64,000 nt of DNA from an uncultured bacterium (GCA_947647735.1 CANSLJ010000013.1:1-64000), one strand, 5' to 3'; positions 25,609-34,804 are shown, counted from the first letter of the stretch. Numbers and translations are program-made. The notes: generated from the sequence alone by a model not told the origin.

Positions 25609-27876
25609 TTGGAAACGGTCAAAGGTTTTGTCGAGCATATTATTTATCGAAATGAATCAAACGGATATACGGTACTGGAACTCATGACAGAGGGGGAAGA
25701 GATCACCTGTGTGGGGATGTTCCGCGGCGTGGATGAGGGTGAAAACCTGGAGGTGCGGGGCAGTTATACGGAACATGCGCTGTATGGCAGACAGTTTAAG
25801 GCGGATGCTTTTCGTGTGACACAGCCGGAGGATCTTGTCAGTATGGAGCGCTATCTGGGTTCCGGCGCGGTGAAGGGCGTGGGGGTTGCACTGGCGTCCC
25901 GGATCGTGAAGATGTTCGGGGCGGATACATTCCGCATTATGGAGGAGGAACCGGAGCGCCTTGCCGAAGTAAAAGGAATATCCGAGAGGATCGCCAGAGA
26001 GATCGGCATGCAGATGGAGGAGAAGAAGGAACTGCGGGATGCCATGCTCTTTTTGCAGAAATACGGCATTTCCGGGGCGCTGGCAGCGAAGATCTATGAT
26101 ACTTACGGTATGGGGCTTTACAGTGTCCTGCAGGAGAATCCCTACAGGCTGGCGGAGGATATCAGCGGCGTGGGATTTAAAAAAGCGGACGAGATCGCGG
26201 CGAGAACGGGAATCCGCGTGGATTCGGAATACAGGATACGGAGCGGCCTGCTGTATACATTGCAGGCGGCATCAGGGGAGGGGCATTCCTATCTTCCGGA
26301 GGGGAAACTGCTGGTGAAGGCGGCAGAGCTGCTGGGTGTGCCGAGGGAAGCGCTGGATGGACAGCTTGAGAATCTGGCGATGGATAAGAAGGTCGTTCTG
26401 AAAAAGACGGAGGCAGAAAGACTGGTGTATATCTCTTCGTTTTACTACGCGGAGATGAACTGTGCGCGAATGCTGATCGATCTGGATCAGGCTCTTGAGG
26501 CAGACGGCGGGATGCCGCCGGCGGAAGAGAATGTTCAGATAAAAAAGATCCGGGCGCTGGAGAGGATGCAGGGGATCGAACTGGACGAACTGCAGAGGCA
26601 GGCGGTGCTGGAGAGTATCCGGCACGGCGTGTTGATATTATCCGGAGGGCCGGGCACCGGAAAGACAACAACGATCAATACGATGATACGGTATTTTGAG
26701 CAGGAGGGGCTGGATATCCTGCTGGCTGCGCCTACGGGGAGGGCGGCAAAGAGGATGACGGAAGCCACCGGGTATGAAGCAAAAACAATACACCGCCTGC
26801 TGGAGCTGAACGGGAGCACCCTGGAGGATCATTCCGGGCGTGGAGCGAAGTTTGAGAAAAATGCGGAGAATCCTCTGGAGGCGGATGTGCTCATCGTGGA
26901 TGAGATGTCCATGGTGGATCTGTTTTTGCTGCAGTCGCTGCTGAAGGCGGTGCTGCAGGGGACAAGGCTGATACTGGTGGGAGATATGGACCAGCTTCCC
27001 AGCGTGGGGCCGGGACAGGTGCTCCATGATCTGATAGGGAGCGATGCCTTCCCGACGGTGGTTCTGAGAAAGATCTTCCGCCAGGCGGGGGAGAGCGACA
27101 TTATCGTCAACGCGCACCGGATAAACGAGGGCAAGAGCATTTCGCTGGATAATAAAAGCAGAGATTTCTTTTTTCTGGAAAGAAATGACGTTAATGTCAT
27201 ATATAAGCATATCGTACAGCTTGTGCAGGATATGCTGCCGCGCTATGTGCAGGCGTCTCCGATGGATATTCAGGTGCTGACACCAATGAAGAAGGGCAGC
27301 CTGGGGGTGGAGGTGTTAAACCGGATACTGCAGCAGTATTTAAACCCGCCGGCGGCAGATAAAAAAGAATACAGTACCGGCTCGGATGATCTGTTCCGGG
27401 GGGGTGATAAAGTGATGCAGATCAAAAATAATTATCAGTTGGAGTGGGAGGTTGTATCCAAATATAATATCGTGATCGATAAAGGGATCGGAATTTTTAA
27501 CGGAGATACGGGGATCATCCGGGAGATCAATGATTTTGCGTCCACGCTGGTCGTGGAATTTGACGAGCACAGGCGCGTGACCTATCCTTTTGCGGCACTG
27601 GAAGAACTGGAACTGGCTTATGCGGTGACGATACATAAATCCCAGGGATCTGAATATCCGGCGGTGGTGATACCGGTTCTGTCGGGACCGAAGCTGCTTT
27701 TTAACAGGAATCTCCTGTATACGGCTGTGACAAGGGCGAAAAACTGTGTCACGATACTGGGATCTTCCCGGATGCTGCAGGAGATGATCGGTAATGCGGG
27801 GGAGCAGGGGAGGTTTACGTCGCTGGATAAGAGGATTATGGAGATTATGGAGGTTGAGAGGGCCAAGTCAGGGTAA
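25609..27876 (+). CDS. recD2: ATP-dependent RecD2-type DNA helicase
   Basis: 755 residues, TTG start. The RecD2-specific N-terminal region contains helix-hairpin-helix repeats (GSGAVKGVGVALASRIVKMF and AEDISGVGFKKADEIA). The SF1 helicase core follows: Walker A GGPGTGKTT (about 345-353), motif Ia/Ib LAAPTGRAAKRM, motif II VDEMSMVD, motif III LVGDMDQLPSVGPG, and motif VI YTAVTRAKN. RecD2 is a 5'-3' helicase acting in repair without RecBC. The last codons (AKSG-stop) lie in the left arm of a 160-bp inverted repeat, so the C-terminus was probably set by insertion of that element. Confidence 0.95.
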   Translation: METVKGFVEHIIYRNESNGYTVLELMTEGEEITCVGMFRGVDEGENLEVRGSYTEHALYGRQFKADAFRVTQPEDLVSMERYLGSGAVKGVGVALASRIVKMFGADTFRIMEEEPERLAEVKGISERIAREIGMQMEEKKELRDAMLFLQKYGISGALAAKIYDTYGMGLYSVLQENPYRLAEDISGVGFKKADEIAARTGIRVDSEYRIRSGLLYTLQAASGEGHSYLPEGKLLVKAAELLGVPREALDGQLENLAMDKKVVLKKTEAERLVYISSFYYAEMNCARMLIDLDQALEADGGMPPAEENVQIKKIRALERMQGIELDELQRQAVLESIRHGVLILSGGPGTGKTTTINTMIRYFEQEGLDILLAAPTGRAAKRMTEATGYEAKTIHRLLELNGSTLEDHSGRGAKFEKNAENPLEADVLIVDEMSMVDLFLLQSLLKAVLQGTRLILVGDMDQLPSVGPGQVLHDLIGSDAFPTVVLRKIFRQAGESDIIVNAHRINEGKSISLDNKSRDFFFLERNDVNVIYKHIVQLVQDMLPRYVQASPMDIQVLTPMKKGSLGVEVLNRILQQYLNPPAADKKEYSTGSDDLFRGGDKVMQIKNNYQLEWEVVSKYNIVIDKGIGIFNGDTGIIREINDFASTLVVEFDEHRRVTYPFAALEELELAYAVTIHKSQGSEYPAVVIPVLSGPKLLFNRNLLYTAVTRAKNCVTILGSSRMLQEMIGNAGEQGRFTSLDKRIMEIMEVERAKSG

Positions 27877-28020
27877 CACCGGGTATATATCCCCTCGGTG
27901 CCACGCTTTCGCTCTGCGAAAAACGCAGCGGACACTAAGCTCGTGTGGGACCTCGCTAAGTGCCGGCGTTTTTCGAAGGGCGCCTCGGGGATATATACCC
28001 GGTGTTACCCTGACTGGGCC
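27861..28020. repeat. 160-bp imperfect palindromic element overlapping the end of recD2
   Basis: The outer arms 27861-27894 and 27987-28020 are 34-base inverted repeats with one mismatch (core AGTCAGGGTAACACCGGG followed by TATATATCCCC). Inside, GCGAAAAACGC and GCGTTTTTCG pair again, and an imperfect CACTAAGC / GCTAAGTG pair lies near the centre. The whole can fold into one long hairpin or cruciform. The left arm supplies the recD2 stop codon. It has no ORF of its own and is too small to encode a transposase. A MITE- or REP-like element is the best reading. Confidence 0.85.
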
Positions 28021-28095
28021 CGCGGAAGTTATCGAAACGGCATATAGTAATATAATAGATATATTGCATCTTGTCCGGAGAGGGAAAGGTGTTTT

Positions 28096-28839
28096 GTGAG
28101 AGGAAAAAGTAAATATTGGAGAGAGGTTGAAAAGGTCTGGGAGAGAGGGTTGGATGTGGTGTTCCCGGCGAGGTGTCCGGTCTGTGACAGGGCGGTGGCG
28201 CCGGGGGAGCTTATCTGTCCGGGGTGTAAGGGGGAATTTGAGGTTGTAAAGGAGCCCAGGTGTCTGAAGTGCGGGAAGCATATCGGGGATGAGAGGGAGG
28301 AGTACTGTAAAGGGTGCCGGATGACAGTTCACAAGTTTGAGAAGGGGCGGGGAGTGTTTGCCTATCAGAGCGTGGCGGGATCGATGTACCGGTTTAAGTA
28401 TGCGGGGAGGAGGGAGTATGCCCGCTATTACGGGGAGCAGATCGTGAAAAAGTTGGGAACGGCGATAGAGAGATGGAAACCGGATGCGCTTGTGCCGGTG
28501 CCTGTTCACGCGGCGAGGAGGCGGGAGCGGGGATATAATCAGGCGGAGGCGCTTGCGAGAGAAGTGGGGAAGAGAATGGGGATTCCGGTGGAGAGCCGGT
28601 TGATAAAACGGGTAAAGAAAACATTGCCGCAAAAGCTTCTGGATGACAGAGAGCGCCAAAATAATTTGAAAAAGGCTTTTAAAATAGATAGAAATGATGT
28701 AAAATTAAAGACAGTTATCATAATTGACGATATATATACAACAGGCAGCACGATAGATGCCTGTGCCGCGATATTGAAAAGAGCAGGAGTAGAGAAAGTA
28801 TATTTTGTTACTGTGGCTGTGGGAAGGGAACTTGCATAG
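28096..28839 (+). CDS. comF: ComF-family protein (zinc finger plus phosphoribosyltransferase fold)
   Basis: 247 residues, GTG start. N-terminal zinc ribbon cysteines are CPVC...CPGC and CLKC...CKGC (about 27-75). The phosphoribosyltransferase domain has the ARRRERGYNQAEALAREV segment and the PRPP loop VIIIDDIYTTGSTIDAC (about 210-225). ComF/ComFC supports handling of single-stranded DNA in natural transformation and related processes. As in Bacillus, the next gene is the flagellar-operon protein YvyF. A ComFA helicase is not adjacent. The region immediately upstream holds the palindromic element rather than an obvious promoter. Confidence 0.9.
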   Translation: MRGKSKYWREVEKVWERGLDVVFPARCPVCDRAVAPGELICPGCKGEFEVVKEPRCLKCGKHIGDEREEYCKGCRMTVHKFEKGRGVFAYQSVAGSMYRFKYAGRREYARYYGEQIVKKLGTAIERWKPDALVPVPVHAARRRERGYNQAEALAREVGKRMGIPVESRLIKRVKKTLPQKLLDDRERQNNLKKAFKIDRNDVKLKTVIIIDDIYTTGSTIDACAAILKRAGVEKVYFVTVAVGRELA

Positions 28840-28911
28840 CCGCAGGATTGAAAAACAGCAGATGCCCTTGCGGAAGGGGAGATGCGGAAGAATAACAGGA
28901 GGCGAAGGGTA

Positions 28912-29316
28912 ATGAACGTCAGAAATTGCAGAAAATGCGGAAAATTATTTAATTATGTAGCGGGTCCGCCGGTCTGCCCGGCGTGCAGGGACGCTCTGGA
29001 GAAAAAATTTCAGGAAGTAAAAAAATATGTGCAGGATAATAAGGGCGTTACGATTCACGATGTGGCTGAGAACTGCGAGGTGGAAGCCCAGCAGGTACGC
29101 CAGTGGGTTCGTGAAGAACGGCTGGAGTTCAGCGGTGAGGGCGTAACGGGAATTTCCTGTGAGAAGTGCGGAAAAGCTATTTCTACAGGGAGATTCTGCG
29201 ATAAATGTAAAGCGGAGATGACGAACAATTTGAACAGCGCATTACCGAAGCAGAAAAAGGAGGCGCCGAAACAGAAAAAAGATCCGAAGGATAATCCGAA
29301 GATGCGTTTCCTTTGA
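28912..29316 (+). CDS. yvyF: Flagellar operon protein, YvyF/TIGR03826 type
   Basis: 134 residues from ATG 28912 (ATAACAGGAGG with the start 10-12 bases on). There are two zinc-binding CxxC pairs at the N-terminus (CRKCGKLF...CPACRDAL) and two near the middle (CEKCGKAI...CDKCKAEM). Between them lies a MerR-like helix-turn-helix (GVTIHDVAENCEVEAQQVRQ followed by WVREERL). The tail is Lys/Pro-rich. In Bacillus the order is comFC-yvyF-flgM-flgN. Here FlgM, FlgN and FlgK do not follow, so the flagellar operon has been broken at this point. Confidence 0.85.
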   Translation: MNVRNCRKCGKLFNYVAGPPVCPACRDALEKKFQEVKKYVQDNKGVTIHDVAENCEVEAQQVRQWVREERLEFSGEGVTGISCEKCGKAISTGRFCDKCKAEMTNNLNSALPKQKKEAPKQKKDPKDNPKMRFL

Positions 29317-29357
29317 TAAAAGCGTGATCTTTGCGTATTATGAAAGGGGAATCGGAT

Positions 29358-29750
29358 ATGATCCATGAGGAAAGAGTGATCCTGATGACAAAGCTGCAGG
29401 CTTACGAGGATGGTGAGGGGAAAAAGGATATTGCCACTTCAAATTATTTCAGGGGCGATTATCTTGGCTCGCAGATGCTGAAGAGCGTTATCACCATGAC
29501 GATAGCGGCCGCTGTTTTTTATGCGGGTTATATTTTTTACAATCTGGAAAGTTTTATGAAGGATCTGTATCAGATAGACTGGATCGAGTATGCCAAAATG
29601 CTGCTTACCCGTTATCTGATACTTGTGATAGGGTATGCGCTGATCACCTATCTGGTGTATGCGTACCGTTATGCGAAGGCAAAAAAGAATCTTAAAAAAT
29701 ATTATGGCGGACTAAAGGCTCTGAATGCCATGTACCATGACGAGCCCTGA
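29358..29750 (+). CDS. Small two-span membrane protein of unknown function
   Basis: 130 residues from ATG 29358 (GAAAGGGGA 8 bases upstream). A soluble N-terminal 40 residues (MIHEERVILMTKLQAYEDGE) are followed by two membrane segments (SVITMTIAAAVFYAGYIFYN and YLILVIGYALITYLVYAY) and a basic tail (AKAKKNLKKYYGGLKALNAM). No family recognised. It forms a close pair with the following membrane protein (12-base gap) and lies ahead of cdaA. Confidence 0.75.
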   Translation: MIHEERVILMTKLQAYEDGEGKKDIATSNYFRGDYLGSQMLKSVITMTIAAAVFYAGYIFYNLESFMKDLYQIDWIEYAKMLLTRYLILVIGYALITYLVYAYRYAKAKKNLKKYYGGLKALNAMYHDEP

Positions 29751-29761
29751 AAGGATATCCA

Positions 29762-30709
29762 ATGACGCAGTTATTGTTAGCAAAAGAAACCCTGAAGACT
29801 TTTGTCGGAAGGTATGAAGTATATTTAAAACCGTTAGGTAAATTTTTACTGGCGCTGCTTGCGCTCGTTATGATCAATATTTCCACCGGTTACATGGAGC
29901 GGCTGAACAGTATGTCTATCGTACTGATCCTTGCGCTGATGTGTTCCTTTTTACCATTGAATTTTATCATTATATGTTCTGCGGCTTTTATTATTCTGCA
30001 TTTGTATGCATTATCGATGGAATGTGCGCTGGTAGCGCTGATCCTGTTTTTGATCCTTGCGCTGGTGTATTTCAGATTTGCGCCGAAGGATGCGGTGATC
30101 GTGCTCCTGCTGCCCATGTGTTTTTATCTGAAGATACCTTATGTGATCCCTGTCTGTGCGGGACTTCTTGCGACGCCCGTGTCAGCGGTGGCGGTAGCCT
30201 GCGGCGTGGTCGTTTACTATATGGTAAGCTATGTGTCGGGAAATGTGTCGGGGCTCAGCGCGCTTGAGGCGGAGGATATGTCAGGGCGGTTCCGGTATGT
30301 TGTGGACGGTTTTCTGAAAAACAAGACGATGCTCGTTGTGATGGCGGCATTTGCGCTGACCGTCATTATCGTGTACCTGATCCGCAGGCTTTCCATAGAT
30401 CACTGCTGGACGATAGCTATTATAGCCGGAACGATAGCTCAGATGGTAGTGCTGCTGCTGGGGGCTCTTGTGATGGATGCGGATGTGTCAACAATAGGCA
30501 TTATTCTCGGAAGTCTTGTCAGTGCGGGGATAGCCATGATCGTGGAATTTGTGATGTTCCAGATGGATTACAGCAGAACGGAAAACGTACAGTTTGAAGA
30601 TGACGAATATTATTATTATGTGAAGGCAGTTCCGAAAGTGATCCTCTCCAAACCGGAGAAGACGGTAAAGAAGATCAATACCCAGAGGAAAAAGAAAAAA
30701 AGCCATTAA
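29762..30709 (+). CDS. Polytopic membrane protein upstream of cdaA
   Basis: 315 residues with about nine membrane segments and a charged C-terminal tail (FEDDEYYYYVKAVPKVILSK then KKINTQRKKKKSH). No transporter or enzyme motifs are recognised. Its conserved-looking partnership with the preceding small membrane protein and its position just before the c-di-AMP synthase operon suggest a membrane role linked to that pathway. This is by position only. Confidence 0.7.
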   Translation: MTQLLLAKETLKTFVGRYEVYLKPLGKFLLALLALVMINISTGYMERLNSMSIVLILALMCSFLPLNFIIICSAAFIILHLYALSMECALVALILFLILALVYFRFAPKDAVIVLLLPMCFYLKIPYVIPVCAGLLATPVSAVAVACGVVVYYMVSYVSGNVSGLSALEAEDMSGRFRYVVDGFLKNKTMLVVMAAFALTVIIVYLIRRLSIDHCWTIAIIAGTIAQMVVLLLGALVMDADVSTIGIILGSLVSAGIAMIVEFVMFQMDYSRTENVQFEDDEYYYYVKAVPKVILSKPEKTVKKINTQRKKKKSH

Positions 30710-30793
30710 AATCAGCACCAAAGTGCTTTTTCAAACTTTCTTCCCCTGAATCGCATCATAATGTAGGAAAGGCAGGAAGGGAAGAACAAGGCA

Positions 30794-31672
30794 ATGCATG
30801 AATTTTCGGCTACAGTCAGCAGATATATGGAGAATCTTTATATACCCTCGTTAAATGCTGTCACCAAGACAGACATCGTGGAGATCATCATCATAACGTT
30901 TATGATCTACGCAATGCTTGTCTGGGTGAAGGAGACCAGGGCCTGGGCGCTCCTTCGGGGAGTGCTGGTTATCGTCGCGTTTCTTTTGGTTGCGTTTTTT
31001 ACGGAGATGACCACGATCCTGTGGATAGCGGAGCGGTTTATCTCCCTGGCGGTCATCGCTATGGTAGTTATTTTGCAGCCGGAACTCAGGAAGGCGCTGG
31101 AGAATCTGGGGCAGAAAAATATTCTGGCGAACCTGTTTTCGCTTGATATGCTGAAGGCGCCCGTGAGCGCCAGATTTTCCGACAGGACGATCAATGAGAT
31201 CGTAAAAGCCTGTGTGGAAATGGGCAAGGTAAAGACGGGGGCTCTGATCGTGGTGGAACACAAGCAGCCGCTGACGGATTATGAGAGAACCGGTATCGAT
31301 GTGGATGCTCTGGTATCCAATCAGCTCCTCATCAATATTTTTGAACATAACACACCGTTGCATGACGGTGCTATTATTGTGCGCGGCGACAGGATCGTAT
31401 CTGCCACCTGTTATCTTCCGCTTTCGGATAACATGCTGCTCAGCAAAGAACTGGGAACCAGGCACAGAGCCGGCGTGGGCATTTCGGAAGTGACGGATTC
31501 CATGACCGTTATTGTTTCGGAGGAGACGGGAAAGATCAGCGTGGCATACGGCGGCAGGCTTCACAGGGGATTGACGGCAGATGAACTGCGCGAGTACCTT
31601 TCTGAGATTCAGGATAAAGTGGTGGAGGACAAAAAACGCATTATCTGGAAAGGAAGGGCGAAAAATGAATAA
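30794..31672 (+). CDS. cdaA: Diadenylate cyclase CdaA
   Basis: 292 residues. There are three N-terminal membrane segments (about 25-90), then the DAC domain that makes c-di-AMP from two ATP. Catalytic motifs are DGAIIV (about 196-201) and RHRAG (about 226-230), followed by VTDSMTVIVSEETGKISVAY. It overlaps the next gene by 8 bases. The cdaA-cdaR-glmM order is the standard Firmicute c-di-AMP locus, where CdaR and GlmM modulate the cyclase. c-di-AMP controls potassium and osmotic balance and wall stability. Confidence 0.95.
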   Translation: MHEFSATVSRYMENLYIPSLNAVTKTDIVEIIIITFMIYAMLVWVKETRAWALLRGVLVIVAFLLVAFFTEMTTILWIAERFISLAVIAMVVILQPELRKALENLGQKNILANLFSLDMLKAPVSARFSDRTINEIVKACVEMGKVKTGALIVVEHKQPLTDYERTGIDVDALVSNQLLINIFEHNTPLHDGAIIVRGDRIVSATCYLPLSDNMLLSKELGTRHRAGVGISEVTDSMTVIVSEETGKISVAYGGRLHRGLTADELREYLSEIQDKVVEDKKRIIWKGRAKNE

Positions 31673-32993
31673 AAAAGAGAAAGTAAAATGGTCCAAGAGG
31701 CTGACAAGAAATCTTGGACTGAAGATCGTTTCCTTCCTGCTTGCCATGGGACTCTGGTTACTGGTTGTGAATATTGATGACCCGGTGGTGAGGTGGACTT
31801 ATCTGGATGTGCCTGTGACGATAAAGAATGCTGATGTGATCACGAACCAGGGGATGATTTACGAAGTTCTTGACGGTACGGATGTGATTCCCCGGGTGAC
31901 AGTCTATGCGCCCCGTTCCGTGGGGGAAAGCATTAATAAATCAGATATTGTGGCAACGGCGGACATGAATACGCTGAACAGCCTGAATATTCTGCAGGTG
32001 GAATTTTCCGTCCCGAGAATGGGCAATAAGATCAGTGATATCAGAGGCAGCGCGGACAGCGTGAAGGTCAGCATTGAAAATAAAAAGAATATCCAGCTGG
32101 TGCTGGAGACCAATGTGACAGGAGATGCACCGGAGGGGTATGTGGTCGGAAATGTAACGACGGATCAGAACCTTGTCAGAGTGGCCGGTGCGGAGTCTAT
32201 CGTGAGCAGGGTGGATTCTGCGGTCATTAATATAGATATGAACACGTTGTCTGAGTTTACCAGCGATATCACGACCAGTGTGCCTGTACGCCTCTATGAC
32301 GCGGAAGGAAACGAGGTGGAGGGCAGTACGCTGACAAAGAATCCAGAGAATGTAATGATCACGATTGAGATCCTGTCGACAAAGGATGTACCGCTTCGGT
32401 TTGAGGTGGAGGGAGAAGCCGCGGAGGGCTACGGCCTGACAGGCGTGGTGACGAGCGATGTGCAGACGGTACGGATCGCGGGCAGACGATCTGCCCTGAA
32501 TAATGTGAATGAGATCGTGATCCCGCCGGAGGCGTTTGATGTGTCGGAGATCAGTGAGGATCTGACAACGGAGGTCGATATATGTGATTATCTTCCGGAA
32601 AATGTGATGATGGCAGATAAGAGCAGCAGTAAGCCGGTAGGCGTCACAGTGGGAGTGGAGCGTGAAACGACAACGGAATACAGTCTGCAGGCGGAAGATG
32701 TCAGGTTGAGCAATGTACCTGAAGGGTTGGAGTGCAGCCTGGAGGGGCTGGATGAGGAATATACCGTATCCATTACCGGTATCCGGTCCGTCATGGGTAA
32801 TGTCAACGAAAGAAACCTGGAGGCATCGCTGGATGTGGCTGCGTGGATGCGTGAGCAGGGGCTGAGAGAACTGATGCCGGGAAGGTATCTGGTAACGCTG
32901 CAGTATAATAATCCGGAATACACGGAACTCGATGCGCCGGTCACGGCTACCATGATCGTATCGGAAGTAACAGAGGGTGATACGGAAGAATAG
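31665..32993 (+). CDS. cdaR: YbbR-domain regulator of CdaA (CdaR)
   Basis: 442 residues from ATG 31665, inside the end of cdaA. One N-terminal membrane anchor (NLGLKIVSFLLAMGLWLLVV) is followed by about four extracellular YbbR repeats. Each carries strands of the type VTVYAPRSVGESIN, VRVAGAESIVSRVDSAVINI or VRIAGRRSALNNVNEIVIPP. An acidic tail ends the protein. CdaR binds CdaA at the membrane and tunes its activity. It is intact and of usual length. Confidence 0.93.
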   Translation: MNKKEKVKWSKRLTRNLGLKIVSFLLAMGLWLLVVNIDDPVVRWTYLDVPVTIKNADVITNQGMIYEVLDGTDVIPRVTVYAPRSVGESINKSDIVATADMNTLNSLNILQVEFSVPRMGNKISDIRGSADSVKVSIENKKNIQLVLETNVTGDAPEGYVVGNVTTDQNLVRVAGAESIVSRVDSAVINIDMNTLSEFTSDITTSVPVRLYDAEGNEVEGSTLTKNPENVMITIEILSTKDVPLRFEVEGEAAEGYGLTGVVTSDVQTVRIAGRRSALNNVNEIVIPPEAFDVSEISEDLTTEVDICDYLPENVMMADKSSSKPVGVTVGVERETTTEYSLQAEDVRLSNVPEGLECSLEGLDEEYTVSITGIRSVMGNVNERNLEASLDVAAWMREQGLRELMPGRYLVTLQYNNPEYTELDAPVTATMIVSEVTEGDTEE

Positions 32994-33040
32994 AATATTC
33001 AAGGATGAAAACTTTTGAATATAGAAAGGTGCTGTAAGAG

Positions 33041-34390
33041 ATGGGAAGATTATTTGGAACAGATGGTGTGAGAGGTGTGGCAAACGAGGAGCTGACACCG
33101 CTTCTTGCAATGCAGCTCGGGCAGGCGGGCGCTTATGTACTGACAAAGGAGACGGAGCATAAACCGACGATCATGGTAGGCTGTGATACAAGGATCTCCG
33201 GCGATATGCTGGCGAATGCGCTGATGGCAGGCGCCTGTTCGGTGGGGGCAAACTGTGTTTATGTGGGCGTGATCCCGACGCCGGCAGTGGCATATCTGAC
33301 AAGAAAGTATAAGGTGGATGCGGGCGTTGTGATCTCGGCATCCCATAATCCGGTGGAGTTTAACGGCATTAAATTCTTTAACGGAAGGGGATATAAGCTG
33401 CCGGACGAGTTGGAAGATGAGATTGAGGAAGTGATCCGTAATGGCATGACAGGGATCAAATTTCCGATCGGCCCCGGTGTGGGTAAGATAAAATACCGCA
33501 CTGATGCCAGGGAGGAATATATAAACCATGCGATACAGTCAGTCGGTGTGGATCTGACAGGGATGAAGATCGTTGTGGACTGTGCGGAAGGCGCATCATT
33601 CTATACTTCGGTGGAGGCGCTCCGGGAGCTTGGGGCCAATGTAGTGCCTATCCATAATATGCCGGACGGTACAAATATCAACGCAAACTGCGGTTCTACC
33701 CATATGGGGGAATTGAAGGCGCGTGTGGTGTACGAAAAAGCAAATCTGGGACTGGCATTTGACGGAGATGCCGACAGGATGCTGGCGGTGGATGAAAATG
33801 GCAAAATCGTGGAGGGCGATGAGATCATGGCGATCATCGGTAACCACATGAAGAGCCAGGGGAAATTGAAGCAGGATACGATCGTGGTGACAGTGATGTC
33901 CAATCTCGGTTTTACACTGATGGCAAAAGAGAACGGCATTCATATGGAGACGACCAAAGTCGGTGACAGATATGTGCTGGAACGGATGCGGGAGATTCAT
34001 GCCAGCCTGGGCGGTGAGCAGTCAGGGCATATTATCTTTCTGGATGAAAACACAACCGGTGACGGATTGCTCAGTGCGCTGCATTTACTGCAGGTGATGG
34101 TGGAGACCGGAAAACCCCTGTCGGAACTGGCGTCAGTGATGCAGGTACTGCCTCAGGCTCTGGTGAATGCAAAGGTGGCAAACCATAAGAAAGAGCATTA
34201 TATGGAGTATCCGGAAATTTCTTCCGCAATTGCAAAACTGGAGGAGAAGTTTGCGGGAGAAGGCAGAGTGCTGATCAGGCCCAGCGGGACGGAGCCGCTC
34301 GTGCGGGTGATGATCGAGGGGAAGGATCAGGAGCAGATCAACAGAGAGGCGGCAAAGCTGGCCAATCTGATCCAAGATATCATGTTTTGA
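33041..34390 (+). CDS. glmM: Phosphoglucosamine mutase
   Basis: 449 residues. It converts glucosamine-6-phosphate to glucosamine-1-phosphate for UDP-GlcNAc and wall synthesis. The active phosphoserine is S101 in SASHNP. The metal loop is DGDADR (about 241-246), the sugar-binding loop GGEQSGH, and the C-terminal phosphate loop RPSGTEPLVRVM. The start MGRLFGTDGVRG is diagnostic. An 8-bp inverted repeat (ATATTCAA/TTGAATAT, 32995-33022) lies in the gap after cdaR. GlmM inhibits CdaA in other Firmicutes. Confidence 0.97.
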   Translation: MGRLFGTDGVRGVANEELTPLLAMQLGQAGAYVLTKETEHKPTIMVGCDTRISGDMLANALMAGACSVGANCVYVGVIPTPAVAYLTRKYKVDAGVVISASHNPVEFNGIKFFNGRGYKLPDELEDEIEEVIRNGMTGIKFPIGPGVGKIKYRTDAREEYINHAIQSVGVDLTGMKIVVDCAEGASFYTSVEALRELGANVVPIHNMPDGTNINANCGSTHMGELKARVVYEKANLGLAFDGDADRMLAVDENGKIVEGDEIMAIIGNHMKSQGKLKQDTIVVTVMSNLGFTLMAKENGIHMETTKVGDRYVLERMREIHASLGGEQSGHIIFLDENTTGDGLLSALHLLQVMVETGKPLSELASVMQVLPQALVNAKVANHKKEHYMEYPEISSAIAKLEEKFAGEGRVLIRPSGTEPLVRVMIEGKDQEQINREAAKLANLIQDIMF

Positions 34391-34399
34391 TATTTTGTC

Positions 34400-34428
34400 T
34401 TGTTCGAATGGGGTTTAGATGGTATAAT
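34400..34428 (+). promoter_or_regulatory. Sigma-A promoter of the HPr gene
   Basis: TTGTTC (34400-34405), a 17-base spacer, then TATAAT (34423-34428), just after glmM. Confidence 0.7.
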
Positions 34429-34514
34429 CAAAAGTAGTTTCAGAGGGATTTATACTGCGGGAGGCATGGAGAAGGATGGCTTTTGCAGAAAAAATAGATT
34501 GGGAGGTAAGTTAT

Positions 34515-34778
34515 ATGGTAAGCCAGAAGGTAGTTATTAAAAACCCGACAGGGCTGCATCTAAGACCGGCAGGCATCCTATGCAAGGAGGCAATGCAATT
34601 CAAATCTTTAATAACTTTTACATTTCGTGAGAATACGGCAAATGCAAAAAGTGTACTTAGTGTGCTTGGCGCATGTGTAAAATGTGGTGATGAAATTGTT
34701 ATGACCTGCGAGGGCGAAGATGAGGAAGAGGCATTGAAAGCGCTGATCGGAGCCATCGAAAGCGGCCTTGGAGAGTAG
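34515..34778 (+). CDS. ptsH: Phosphocarrier protein HPr
   Basis: 87 residues from ATG 34515 (GGGAGG 9 bases upstream). The phospho-histidine H15 sits in PTGLHLRPAG and the regulatory Ser46 in NAKSVLSVLG, so it can take phosphate from enzyme I and be a target of HPr kinase. The presence of His15 separates it from Crh. It is single-standing with its own promoter and terminator, and enzyme I is not adjacent. The Leu after His (HLRPA rather than HARPA) is a known variant in HPr-family proteins. Confidence 0.92.
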   Translation: MVSQKVVIKNPTGLHLRPAGILCKEAMQFKSLITFTFRENTANAKSVLSVLGACVKCGDEIVMTCEGEDEEEALKALIGAIESGLGE

Positions 34779-34804
34779 CAGAGCCACATAGAGCAGTAGA
34801 TTTA

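Noticed and set aside
27861-28020. CRISPR-like repeat
   Set aside because: There is a single palindrome and no repeat-spacer periodicity; no cas genes are present.
27868-28659. Antisense ORF of 263 codons over the palindrome and comF
   Set aside because: Pro/His/Arg-rich composition typical of a shadow frame; the plus-strand ComF has clear zinc and PRTase motifs.
31941-33146. Antisense ORF of 401 codons over cdaR and the start of glmM
   Set aside because: Rich in His/Arg/Ile with no recognisable domain; the sense strand encodes the conserved cdaR-glmM pair.
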